46,006 nt of DNA, taken from NCBI GenBank assembly GCA_900554635.1, contig USHY01000004.1, forward strand, positions 1 through 46,006. The letters run 5' to 3'. The position numbers and the translations under genes were made by a program. Below the pieces are notes generated by a model that saw only the letters and a program-made list of their open reading frames with translations, was not told where the DNA came from and ran no database searches. Shown here piece after piece: positions 15,132-24,500 of the stretch. How positions within the stretch are numbered: the first letter of the stretch is position 1; each line of letters begins with the position of its first letter. The stretch is from an uncultured Clostridium sp. Lineage in GTDB: Bacteria; Bacillota; Clostridia; TANB77; CAG-508.

Positions 15132-16928
15132 ATGATTGATAAATCGCATATTCAAAGGTTTCATGCAAGTACAACACTTGTGCCTAATAGTAAAAGAATT
15201 TCAAAACTTAGAGATGATTTTTATGCTTGTTTACCTATGTTGAAATATTTTGTTGATAGATATAATATTCAATCTCCTGAAGTTTTAGAAGAATATGTTT
15301 TCAGTTATGTTTCAGCAATTTTTAGTGATATTGCTTCAACAAAATTTTTGGACTCTCACCTTTATGAAATTCAAACAATAGAATATTTACTAAAAAACCC
15401 TAAAATAATTGCTCAAGAGTATCCAAAAGTTAAGGATAAAGAAGATAACCATATAATGTATGATGCAAATTTAGCTCGAAGTCAAAAATTGGTTATAGTC
15501 CATGCTTTGCATGAATTACAAGTAATTGAGGACTTTGCTAAAGAAGTAGGAGTTACAAAATCTACTAAATTAAACAATATTTTAATTAAGACAGACAATG
15601 TTGCTGATGTAAGGAAGATGTTAAAAGTTGGAATAGAACTTTTAAATCAAAAAAATATTTATGATAAAATTCAAGTTATGCTAAAATATCAACTAACGCT
15701 TAGTAAAGAGTTTGTGAAAGATGAAGAAATAAAATCGATTACTTCAATTAAGGATTTTCTACTAAGCCTTGGCCTTCTTGGTCCATATCTTGATTCATAT
15801 AACTATAATAGTAAAAAACTTGGATTTGAAGATTTGGATTATGAATTCTCTTCTTCTGATAATTCAATTGGTTTAGTAGATTCATTATCAAAAGAATATT
15901 TAGAAACTCTTTCTATTGAAGAATTAACTTTTTTAAATGCCTTTTGGTGTAATAGATTTGCGAAAGAATGCCAAATTATGAATCTTGGTTTAATGGTTAC
16001 GAAAGATTTAGATTTATGGCAAGATATTATAAATGGTCAAACTGATTTTTCCATCTCTAACCAAGAATTAGCAGCAATCTTTAAAAAGAACTTTTTCATT
16101 TCCAGACTACTCTCTGATACATTTCATTTGCATCAGAATAAAATATCAGAAGCAGAAGCAAAAGGACAAGATGCTAAAAATTTATTTACAGCCGACTATT
16201 CTAGCTATTATTCACAACTTGATAATCGTATCGGCTCAGAATATAAAAAATATTTTTCAAGTACACTGGTAAATAGTAACAATAATTTTATGGAAGATGT
16301 AAATTTTTTACTACCAATTTCAAATTTACAATCTTTCGCTTATCATAAAAAGCAAACATATCTTGAACCAATAATTAAAAGCTGGATAACAAAGCCGCAT
16401 TCAAACAACTGGGGCTTTGTAAGAAAAGAAATTAAAGATGATGAAGAATTTGATTCTATTGAATCAAAAAGCCCTGTATCTCTTTTAGCATTCGATGTAG
16501 AAGGTTTTAATCTTCCTTTTAGATTTCATGTTGAAAAAGAATCTCTTTTGGATTTGTTAAGGGTAGTAAGTGGTAATTCAATTATCCCTGAATATCAAGG
16601 ACATGAAGACTTTGTGTTTAATGTTGATGGTAAAAATGCTGTTATACCAGGTAATATCATAATGCCTATTCTAAAAAAACATAAACCTATTATTAAGAGT
16701 AAAGCAAATTCAAATGAAGATATTGAAAACAAAAACTTTTGGGAACATTTATATTATTTATCAACCGGTTCATTTCCAAAACACTTAACTACTACTGTTC
16801 AGAAAGGCAAAAAACAACCACTTATGCAGCAACGCTTACCAATAGTTTATTCTGATTTAAAAACTGGAAAAAGATATTATAAAGATAAAACTGGATACAT
16901 TGAAATGGAGGATTCTAATGTACGATAA
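15132..16928 (+). CDS. Large cytoplasmic protein of unknown function
   Basis: I do not recognise this 598-residue protein. It has no signal peptide, membrane helix or clear catalytic motif. The N-terminal 300 residues look helical (RISKLRDDFYACLPMLKYFVDRY, VRKMLKVGIELLNQ). The second half holds more mixed sequence such as SPVSLLAFDVEGFNLPFRFHV and a Lys-rich stretch. The ATG at 15132 is chosen because GGTGAT lies four bases upstream; TTG 15120 and GTG 15123 are possible. Its stop overlaps the start of the next small gene by 11 bases, so the two are probably translated together. Confidence 0.75.
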   Translation: MIDKSHIQRFHASTTLVPNSKRISKLRDDFYACLPMLKYFVDRYNIQSPEVLEEYVFSYVSAIFSDIASTKFLDSHLYEIQTIEYLLKNPKIIAQEYPKVKDKEDNHIMYDANLARSQKLVIVHALHELQVIEDFAKEVGVTKSTKLNNILIKTDNVADVRKMLKVGIELLNQKNIYDKIQVMLKYQLTLSKEFVKDEEIKSITSIKDFLLSLGLLGPYLDSYNYNSKKLGFEDLDYEFSSSDNSIGLVDSLSKEYLETLSIEELTFLNAFWCNRFAKECQIMNLGLMVTKDLDLWQDIINGQTDFSISNQELAAIFKKNFFISRLLSDTFHLHQNKISEAEAKGQDAKNLFTADYSSYYSQLDNRIGSEYKKYFSSTLVNSNNNFMEDVNFLLPISNLQSFAYHKKQTYLEPIIKSWITKPHSNNWGFVRKEIKDDEEFDSIESKSPVSLLAFDVEGFNLPFRFHVEKESLLDLLRVVSGNSIIPEYQGHEDFVFNVDGKNAVIPGNIIMPILKKHKPIIKSKANSNEDIENKNFWEHLYYLSTGSFPKHLTTTVQKGKKQPLMQQRLPIVYSDLKTGKRYYKDKTGYIEMEDSNVR

Positions 16929-17199
16929 TAATGTTTTGTTAAATTATTTAAAAGATAGAAAATACTCAGCTTGTATATCAATACTAAAAAATAAAATCAT
17001 AAAAGCCATTATACTAGAAATTCAGAAAAAAGACAATACATATACTTTTACAACTATTTCAAGCTTAATCTCAGCTTCCAATTTCTACCTTGGAGATAGC
17101 ACAATTCCTCTAATGCTTGAGACTGCCCTTATGCAGGATAGTGAACCAGAGGAAATAGAATATTTGATAAATATTTGTGAAGAATATAAAATAAAATAA
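16918..17199 (+). CDS. Small unknown protein coupled to the 15132 gene
   Basis: A 93-residue helical, soluble protein (NNVLLNYLKDRKYSACIS, LMLETALMQDSEPEEIEYL). I do not recognise the family. The ATG at 16918 follows GGAGG and lies inside the end of the upstream gene. A terminator follows directly. The tight overlap suggests a complex with the upstream product. Confidence 0.7.
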   Translation: MYDNNVLLNYLKDRKYSACISILKNKIIKAIILEIQKKDNTYTFTTISSLISASNFYLGDSTIPLMLETALMQDSEPEEIEYLINICEEYKIK

Positions 17200-17220
17200 A
17201 AAGGTCTAAACGACCTTTTT
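17198..17220. terminator. Bidirectional intrinsic terminator
   Basis: AAAAAGGTC pairs with GACCTTTTT around TAAAC. It sits between the converging small unknown gene (+) and dnaJ (-). Confidence 0.9.
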
Positions 17221-17223
17221 TAT

Positions 17224-18115
17224 TTATACTCTAGGATTAAAATTTGATATATTCTGTAGTTCTGTAAACAGCTCTCTTTCTTTTTCAGAAAGTTGTTTTG
17301 GTACCACAGTTTCTATTTCTGCAATTAAATTGCCTCTTCCACCTTGCCCATCTTTATATCCCTTGTTTGGAATTATTATTTGTTCACCACTTTGAATTCC
17401 TGCTGGAATGTGAAGTGAAATGTTTTCTTCAATTGAATCAATACTAATATTTTTACCTAATGCTGCTTCCCATGGAGAAACATATACATTTGTTAATAAA
17501 TCATATCCCTGAAGTTTGAATTTTTTATTGTTTTCTATATTTATTTTAATAAACAAATCTCCATTTTTTCCACCGTTTATGCCTTCTTTGCCTTGCCCTA
17601 GTAGTCTGATTTTTTCACCATTTCTAATACCTGCAGGTACTTTTACTGAAAATGTTTTCATTTTTCCTTTTACTGTTCTTAATGAAATTTTCTTTTCTAA
17701 TCCATAATAAGCATCTTCTAAATTAACATTTATTTCTGTTTCAATGTTTTCCCCATTTGCTTTAACATTTTTTTCTTCTTTATATGTAGGAACTGCTGGC
17801 TCACCAAAAAACATATTGAAAAATTCACTGAATGCTGACCCCTTTGGTCTTTCTGCCTCTTGGTATTGAACTTTTTGTTTTTTTCTACCAACTTTTGAAT
17901 TCCACATTCTATCATATTTTCTCTTACTACTTGAATTAGATAGAACTCTATATGCCTCATTAATATCCTTAAATCGCTCTTCTGCCTGTCTACTTTGATT
18001 ATTTATATCTGGATGATATTTTTTTGCCTGTTCTCTAAATGCTGTTTTTATTTGCTCTCCGAGTTACTTTATTTGTATCTAAATCTAAAATTTTATAATA
18101 ATCTTTGAAAATCAT
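17224..18115 (-). CDS. DnaJ/CbpA-type co-chaperone, read through a +1 frameshift at CGG
   Basis: Joined length is 296 residues. The J domain (1-70) begins MIFKDYYKILDLDTNKVT and continues EQIKTAFREQAKKYHPDINN, with the HPD motif that stimulates DnaK ATPase. The C-terminal part is two DnaJ-C beta domains (VNLEDAYYGLEKKISL, VKVPAGIRNGEKIRLLGQG, LHIPAGIQSGEQIIIPNKG). There is no zinc finger, so it is CbpA-like. Codon 19 is CGG; the zero frame ends eight codons later at TAG. Skipping C18061 gives Gly and enters the frame of all the rest, 94% of the protein. The ATG at 18115 follows AAGGAGAA. A start inside the later frame would lose the J domain start. Confidence 0.93.
18059..18061 (-). other. 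CGG +1 frameshift site in dnaJ
   Basis: Zero frame is GTA ACT CGG AGA GCA. Skipping the C gives GTA ACT GGA GAG CAA (Val-Thr-Gly-Glu-Gln), restoring the J domain. The zero-frame TAG follows after eight codons. Confidence 0.9.
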
Positions 18116-18202
18116 ATATGTTCTCCTTAGATAAAAAATTATGTTCACCTTCTTTATTATAGCATATTTAGTAATTTTTTTCCACTTTTTTCGCGTTTTG
18201 CC

Positions 18203-18230
18203 TTGTTTTTTTTTTGTTTTATTATATAAT
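18203..18230 (+). promoter_or_regulatory. Promoter of the HD-GYP regulator
   Basis: TTGTTT (18203-18208), a 16-base spacer, then TATAAT (18225-18230), 31 bases before the ATG. Confidence 0.6.
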
Positions 18231-18261
18231 GTATATAATTATTTGTTTTGGAGGTTTGTAT

Positions 18262-19308
18262 ATGCGTAAAAATTTACATATTAATTCTAATTCACAGTAC
18301 AAAATTCTCGCTGTTGATGATGAAATTGGTATTTTAGATTCCTTAAATGTCTTTTTATCAAAAGCAGGATATTCATTTGTGGGTATAACCAATCCTATGG
18401 AAGCTATTGAGAGGGTTAAAAATGAGCATTTTGATTTAATGTTACTAGACTTTTTAATGACTCCACTCCATGGAGACCAGGTTGTTGAAGAAATTAGAAA
18501 ATTTAACAAAGATTTATATATTTTATTACTTACTGGCCATAAAGATTTAGCGCCACCACTAGACACCATTAAAAGGCTTGATATTCAAGGTTATTGTGAA
18601 AAAAGTGATAAGTTTGACCAATTGTTATTACTTATAGAATCTGGAATAAAAGCTGTATCTCAAATGAATATTATTAAGAAAATAAATGTAGAGTTACAAT
18701 CTACTTATGAAAAGCTTGAATCAGCATATATGGAAACAATAGAAATTCTTCGCTTTACTGTTGAAGCCAAAGATGCTTACACACGAGGACATTCTGATAG
18801 AGTTTCTGAATATTCTGTTTTAATTGGAAAAACACTTGGGCTTTCTGATAATGATTTGAAAATTTTGAAAATTGGTGGATTGTTTCATGATATTGGAAAA
18901 ATTGGAATTCCTGATAGTATATTACTAAAAACAACTAAGCTTGATGATGATGAATATTCAGAAATCAAAAACCACCCTGCTATTGGAGCTCATATTCTTT
19001 CAAATGCAACAATTTTTAAAGACATTATCCCTATTGTAAAACATCACCATGAAAGATTTGATGGTAATGGATATCCCGGAAAACTTAAAGGTGAAGAGAT
19101 TCCATATTTAGCAAGAATAGCTGCTGTAGCAGATTCGTTTGATGCTATGACCTCTAAGCGTTCTTATAGAGATTCATTGCCTTTAGATGTTGTAAAGCAA
19201 GAATTAATTAGAAATCGTGGAACTCAGTTTGATCCAGAAATTACAGATGTTTTTCTAGGTATTCTTGAATCAAATCCTGAGGAAATAGAAAGGATTCAAA
19301 AATTATAA
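18262..19308 (+). CDS. Response regulator with HD-GYP phosphodiesterase domain
   Basis: A 348-residue protein. The receiver domain (about 14-135) has ILAVDDE, the phospho-acceptor Asp in MLLDFLMTPLHG and the Lys in CEKSDK. The output domain carries HD in GGLFHDIGKIGIP, HHHERFDGNGYPGKLKGE (the GYP motif) and ADSFDAMTSKRSYR. HD-GYP domains hydrolyse cyclic di-GMP. The receiver and output are joined by a helical linker. No histidine kinase is adjacent, so the partner is encoded elsewhere. Start ATG 18262 has GGAGG upstream; an ATG farther upstream at 18214 is out of reach of any SD. Confidence 0.93.
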   Translation: MRKNLHINSNSQYKILAVDDEIGILDSLNVFLSKAGYSFVGITNPMEAIERVKNEHFDLMLLDFLMTPLHGDQVVEEIRKFNKDLYILLLTGHKDLAPPLDTIKRLDIQGYCEKSDKFDQLLLLIESGIKAVSQMNIIKKINVELQSTYEKLESAYMETIEILRFTVEAKDAYTRGHSDRVSEYSVLIGKTLGLSDNDLKILKIGGLFHDIGKIGIPDSILLKTTKLDDDEYSEIKNHPAIGAHILSNATIFKDIIPIVKHHHERFDGNGYPGKLKGEEIPYLARIAAVADSFDAMTSKRSYRDSLPLDVVKQELIRNRGTQFDPEITDVFLGILESNPEEIERIQKL

Positions 19309-19322
19309 GATTATATAATGTT

Positions 19323-19351
19323 AAAAGAAAGTGGAAATTCCACTTTCTTTT
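19323..19351. terminator. Bidirectional intrinsic terminator
   Basis: AAAAGAAAGTGGA pairs with TCCACTTTCTTTT across a 3-base loop. It separates converging genes at 19308 (+) and 19355 (-). Confidence 0.92.
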
Positions 19352-19354
19352 ATG

Positions 19355-22300
19355 TTATTTAATTATGAATTTTTTGATTAGTATAATACCTACTATAACA
19401 ATTGCTAGGCCTCCAGCTATTGATACTATAAGCATTATTGGAGATTTTTCATCACCACCAAATGTTTTAGTGATTTGAACATATTCGCCAAGGAATTCAT
19501 CATCTTCAAGTTCCATACCGCCTGCTCCTAATGGTACATCTGGTGTGTCTGCTTGAACATATTTTAAGTTATTAAGTGTTGAACCTTCAATTAATACACC
19601 TGTAATTGTTGTAATTCTTCCATTTTCTTCTGGTACTAATTGTGCTGCATAGCTTCTAAAGGTCAATCCTTTGCCATCAGTGCTTGATGGTAAGTTTGTA
19701 AATACTTCCATTGTTGTAGTAGCAACGTTGCCTGCGTTCAATTGAATATTGTGGCTATCTACAACTGTAACACTTTCTGTTCCTGCAGTTCCTCTGCTCT
19801 TCCATTTAGCTTTTTCTTGGTCAGTTGCTGTTATTTTAAATTCTCCTGCTTTTAGTTGTTGTTGATTTTTATGTAAGTAGTCTTCAATTCTTACAATTGC
19901 TCCAATTTCTGTATCTCTGTAACTATTCCCTGAGTAATAAGCTTCACCTAGATATTCACCAATTTTATATGTTGAATTTGGTTCACTTATGCTCATTTCT
20001 TGCTTAACAGTTGGCCAAATTTGGTCATAGCTACTATTTTGTAGTGCTTGATAAAGTTTATCAGAAACATAATCTGGTTTTCCTTCATTCTTAATCAAAT
20101 ATCCATATACAATGTCCATTTTTTGTCCGATTACACTGTTTAAGTCAGTTTGTACTAACCATGAACCAATATGTCCATTTGTTCCTGTACTAGGGTCTTG
20201 GTATTGTTTATTTGTTCCTGAAGCTATTACTCCAAGATTTGATGAGCTTGTTAATTTAACCATATATCCATCTTGCTCAGCAAAGTAATCTTGTATATCT
20301 GCACTTGCACTTGCTGTTCCTTGGATATTTAAGTATGTTATGTGTTTTTCTAACACTAATTTTGGTTGTGGTCTCTTCATTAAACCAAAGTTCATTGTAG
20401 AAGTGTATGCAACATCAATTCCATCAGTACCAATTCCTTCTACTGAAACAAGTACTTCAGATGTTTCTGCACACATCCATGTATTATTTAGTTTATCCTT
20501 TGTATTTATTTCATTAATTATTAATGAATCTGCAGATGTAACTTTGGTTGCATATGCCATTTCCTGTAATCTTCTTGCTTCATTGTCTCTTGCTTTTGAG
20601 TTTTCATTGTTTTGTGTATTATATCCTGCTCCATTGTACATACTATTTTTGTAATATCTATCTATGGTTGATTTATAATCTTGTCCATTATATGTTCTAA
20701 TACTTTTCTTTGATTCACTTGAAGTTGCTCCTCCTGATATTGAAGTATCATAATATGTGCCATCACCATAAATAAATCTTATAATATAGTTACCTGGAAT
20801 AAATGCATTAAATTCGTATTTCCCATCTTCTACAACATGGTTATCATATGGTATCCCATCATATGTTCCATCATTGTTAATATATTTTACTGCATTTTGT
20901 CCTGAAACTGTTTCTTGCCAGATATATTCTAATTTTTTATTATTTACTTCTTTAATTTCAATTAATTGTACAATAACATCATTTACTTTTATTTCATTTG
21001 CATCCATTTTTCCATCAGCATTCAAATCTTCAAATACATATCCACTTATAATTCTTTCCTCATTTTGAGTCTGAACTGTTAGTGTTGTGGCATCATCTGA
21101 ATCATCTTCTACCCAGTACTCTGAAATGTTGTCTGGTGCTGAATCTTTATCAATACAGCTGTTTTGTGTTGAGTATGATGTAATTTCTACCCAGTTTTTA
21201 ACATTTTCCTGAATTGTTGCTGCACTTGCTGGATTCTTTATATTAAATACAAGTTGTGCCTTTGCTTGGTCAAAAGCCGGGAAGTCTCTTCCAATTGGAA
21301 TTCTAATTCCTCTATAGCTTTTTCCATTGATATTGACATTGTTTAGAGTCTCTGTAATTGAAATATTACTTACTAATTCTAATACTGCATCATCATAATA
21401 ATATACAATCTCGTTAATTCTTGCATCATTTGCACTTTGGTTGTTTAATAATATATCATATGTTAATTGAACTTGTAATTCTCTATCTTCTTTTTTTCTT
21501 TCAAGCAATGTGCTATAATCTCCAGATGATAAATTTGTATTTGTTGTTCCTGGTAAAGTTGGTAATGTTTGATAATCATTTATTCTATAATTATAATCTG
21601 ATCTATATAGATATAAATTATATTTAATATCTGTTATATCTCCTTCTGCTATATTGTAGTTCATACTTATAATATCATTATAACTATATTCCTTTTCTTT
21701 ACCATTAATTGTTACATTTGCTTTATTTATGTCTGTTACTGCTGCTAAGTCAACTTCTTTTGCTACAAGTCCCATGTTAATTCCAGTTGTATTTTCAGAG
21801 TAAGTATTTGGTAAAGTTGTAGCTATCATTGCAAATTTATCTAAGACTATACCATTTGAATCTTTTACTATTAATGTAGCTGAGTTTGCATCATGTGTAT
21901 ATTCTAGTGTTGTTCCATCATTTGATTTTCCTTTTGTAATTGTTTCAAATCTCTTGTTAAAAGCATCCCTATTATTTTCTTGTACTACTGAATCTCCAGA
22001 TCTTTGTGAGTATGGGGTTACTATATAATGAATTCCATCAAAAGTAAATTCAATATAGTATTTTATTGCTCCAGATACACTTGCTGGTAAGTCGTTGAAT
22101 TCATATTCTCCTGTGCTGTCTGTTACTGTTGTATCTACAACATTTCCATTTGAGTTAATAACTCTTATAACAATATTTGCCATTCCATTTTCATCTGAAT
22201 CAATTACACCATTTGGTGGTGTTACTGGTTTTACACCATGCTGCATATCTTCCCAAACCTTACCTGCTAAGTCTAAAGTAACTTCGTTCCCTATTTCAAT

Positions 22301-24499
22301 TGTTAATATATTATCATTAAGGTTGTATATTGCATTTATTATATTTGTAGCTCTACTTATCTGGCATCCAGCTTGTTTATGTCTGAAACTAATTGTTACA
22401 GATCCTGTACCGTATAATCCTTTATAATTTACCTTTGGTGAATTTGGTACTCCTATTTCCTCTAATATAATTTCTATATTTTGATTTGGGTCAATAACTT
22501 CTAATTCACCTATTTCTATCTCTCCATTGGCATTAGTGTCAGCCACTATTAAGCTTTTTTTGTCTTGTCTTGTTCTTGCATTTTTTAATTCAATTCTAAA
22601 TGTAATACCTGGTATTTTTTCTCCAGCTATTGAAATGTTTGTTTTTTGTAATTCAAAATCTATAACTCTTGCTATATTTTTTATTGTTATTTCACATTTT
22701 GATTCTGGTTGCATTGATACCTTATATAAATTGTTTTCATTTAGAACTACATTATTTGTGCTCCATTGTCCTTCTCTACTATCATATGTAAAGTTAATTG
22801 TGATTGGTTTGTTTGGTACATAATATATGCTTTCTTCCTCTTTTATTACTAATGTTACTGATGTAGCACCTGGATTTGGTTCTATAATTATTACTCCTTC
22901 TCCAGAGCTATCTGTTACAAGGGTATTTCCTGTTACACCTTTTGATTCTTCATGTTCAGCATTTATTTTTCCACCTGTCACATCAAGATTGAATTTAATG
23001 TTGCTTAGTGGATTTCCTTCTGTTGAAATATTCTTTAAGTTTGCATCTGTTTTCTTTATATATACTCTAATAATTGGTCTATTAACAGCTGTTATTGTAA
23101 ATGTATTTGAACATTTATCAGGACTAGTTGTAGAACCTGTTAATTTTCCTTCAATTTTTTCGCTTTCTGGTTTGTTAATTGTTGTTAACTTCCATTGTTT
23201 GTTAGAGTTATCCCAATCATAAATTAATTCAATTGGTGATTTATACTTAATATAATTTGCTGGAGCTTTTGTTTCTGTAAGAATAACCTTAACTTGTGTA
23301 GCTCCCTTATTAGGTTTTATTGTAATACTTGCTTTTCCATCATTTCCAGTTGTTATACTATTCGTTCCATCTTTTACAGTTCCATTTACCACTGAAACCG
23401 AAAATGTAACTCCTGGCACTACTTTATTGCTTGTATCAACCTTATCAATATTTATCTCAATTTCTGGCTTACCTGCCCAAAATTCAAATTTTTTACTTTC
23501 ATGAACACTGTTGTACATTGGTGTTAAGTAAATTAAATTTTGGTAGTTATCTTGGTAATATACTGTTGGTATAACTTGTATTGCTGTTCCTTGACATTTT
23601 TCATCTCTGTGGCCTTCACTATTTGGATCAACAGACCACTCATTCATTGGTGGAACATCATATGCACTGCTACCAACGCAGAACCCCACTGATCTGAATA
23701 TAAACTCTCCTCCACATTCTGTGCAATAGCCTCTTCTTGATATTGCCCTCTCTGGGGTGAATTTTGCATAATTACTTGGAGCAACTCTGTATCCATTATA
23801 AAATACTTCTATCTCATTTTTTTCTCCATGTTTTATTCCATCATTTTCAGTAAGATAAAATTCTTTTCCACTTTCTGGAATATTTGTTAAAGTTTTTCCA
23901 TTTATTTTAATTACTAAGGCATCATCAGGTATTGGAGCTCCTCCAGATGTTACTGCAAATACTTTATTATTATGTGATGGGTATGTTATTTTAAATGGTC
24001 CATATTTTCCATCATCACTTTCAATTACTGGGCTCTGTGGTCCTGTTATACTAATATTTCCACTTGCTTTTATGCTAGCTGCAAGTGTTGCTCTAGCAAG
24101 TAAGTCATTTAGTTCTGCTGTTCCCTGTAATGGTGGTGTTTTTGTATGTCCCTCACCTATCATTACCCAAACTGCATTTGCAATTAAATCATTATTTACA
24201 CTTCTTGGGTTGCTTGAACTATGTGGAGTCTGTTGTGCAATTATATAAGAAAGTTCTGAATTTGCTGTCCCTGCTGCATAACAAAAATATGTAGCGTTTG
24301 GAACATAGTCTTTACCATGGTTTAAGCAGTATAAACAATCGTTTCCTAAGAAATCACTTGCACTTCCAAAATTTTGCTTATCCCCTGGAGAGTAAAATGC
24401 AATTGATTTGTTGCCAGTTACAATTAATACACTCATTATAATTGCTAGAAATATAATACTACAAATTGAAGTCCATATTTTATGATTCTTTTTTGACAT
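19355..24499 (-). CDS. Giant membrane-anchored adhesin-like protein with Cna-B and SdrD-B modules
   Basis: A 1714-residue surface protein. It has a signal peptide (about 1-36), an N-terminal region with Cys pairs (CLYC, CTEC), then three SpaA/Cna-B-like modules (GVTFSVSVVNG, NIKFNLDVTGG, GITFRIELKNA; roughly residues 350-720). Next is an SdrD-B-like module (LAGKVWEDMQHG with DSTGEYEFNDLPA), a middle region, and a second SdrD-B-like module (ISGYVFEDLNADGKMDANE). The end is one membrane helix and KKFIIK. No LPXTG is seen, so it is probably held by the helix. The N-terminal region loosely recalls thioester domains, but key residues are unclear. It starts one base after the stop of the upstream gene and is probably translated with it. 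Confidence 0.88.
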   Translation of the reverse strand: MSKKNHKIWTSICSIIFLAIIMSVLIVTGNKSIAFYSPGDKQNFGSASDFLGNDCLYCLNHGKDYVPNATYFCYAAGTANSELSYIIAQQTPHSSSNPRSVNNDLIANAVWVMIGEGHTKTPPLQGTAELNDLLARATLAASIKASGNISITGPQSPVIESDDGKYGPFKITYPSHNNKVFAVTSGGAPIPDDALVIKINGKTLTNIPESGKEFYLTENDGIKHGEKNEIEVFYNGYRVAPSNYAKFTPERAISRRGYCTECGGEFIFRSVGFCVGSSAYDVPPMNEWSVDPNSEGHRDEKCQGTAIQVIPTVYYQDNYQNLIYLTPMYNSVHESKKFEFWAGKPEIEINIDKVDTSNKVVPGVTFSVSVVNGTVKDGTNSITTGNDGKASITIKPNKGATQVKVILTETKAPANYIKYKSPIELIYDWDNSNKQWKLTTINKPESEKIEGKLTGSTTSPDKCSNTFTITAVNRPIIRVYIKKTDANLKNISTEGNPLSNIKFNLDVTGGKINAEHEESKGVTGNTLVTDSSGEGVIIIEPNPGATSVTLVIKEEESIYYVPNKPITINFTYDSREGQWSTNNVVLNENNLYKVSMQPESKCEITIKNIARVIDFELQKTNISIAGEKIPGITFRIELKNARTRQDKKSLIVADTNANGEIEIGELEVIDPNQNIEIILEEIGVPNSPKVNYKGLYGTGSVTISFRHKQAGCQISRATNIINAIYNLNDNILTIEIGNEVTLDLAGKVWEDMQHGVKPVTPPNGVIDSDENGMANIVIRVINSNGNVVDTTVTDSTGEYEFNDLPASVSGAIKYYIEFTFDGIHYIVTPYSQRSGDSVVQENNRDAFNKRFETITKGKSNDGTTLEYTHDANSATLIVKDSNGIVLDKFAMIATTLPNTYSENTTGINMGLVAKEVDLAAVTDINKANVTINGKEKEYSYNDIISMNYNIAEGDITDIKYNLYLYRSDYNYRINDYQTLPTLPGTTNTNLSSGDYSTLLERKKEDRELQVQLTYDILLNNQSANDARINEIVYYYDDAVLELVSNISITETLNNVNINGKSYRGIRIPIGRDFPAFDQAKAQLVFNIKNPASAATIQENVKNWVEITSYSTQNSCIDKDSAPDNISEYWVEDDSDDATTLTVQTQNEERIISGYVFEDLNADGKMDANEIKVNDVIVQLIEIKEVNNKKLEYIWQETVSGQNAVKYINNDGTYDGIPYDNHVVEDGKYEFNAFIPGNYIIRFIYGDGTYYDTSISGGATSSESKKSIRTYNGQDYKSTIDRYYKNSMYNGAGYNTQNNENSKARDNEARRLQEMAYATKVTSADSLIINEINTKDKLNNTWMCAETSEVLVSVEGIGTDGIDVAYTSTMNFGLMKRPQPKLVLEKHITYLNIQGTASASADIQDYFAEQDGYMVKLTSSSNLGVIASGTNKQYQDPSTGTNGHIGSWLVQTDLNSVIGQKMDIVYGYLIKNEGKPDYVSDKLYQALQNSSYDQIWPTVKQEMSISEPNSTYKIGEYLGEAYYSGNSYRDTEIGAIVRIEDYLHKNQQQLKAGEFKITATDQEKAKWKSRGTAGTESVTVVDSHNIQLNAGNVATTTMEVFTNLPSSTDGKGLTFRSYAAQLVPEENGRITTITGVLIEGSTLNNLKYVQADTPDVPLGAGGMELEDDEFLGEYVQITKTFGGDEKSPIMLIVSIAGGLAIVIVGIILIKKFIIK

Positions 24500-24500
24500 C

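Noticed and set aside
17224..17907. A DnaJ-C protein without J domain starting at 17907
   Set aside because: The same frame runs upstream through HPD to the CGG site, so the 17907 Met is internal.
19355..24499. A canonical LPXTG signal or thioester crosslink in the giant adhesin
   Set aside because: No LPXTG precedes the final helix, and the expected Gln of the thioester motif is not clear in the N-terminal region.
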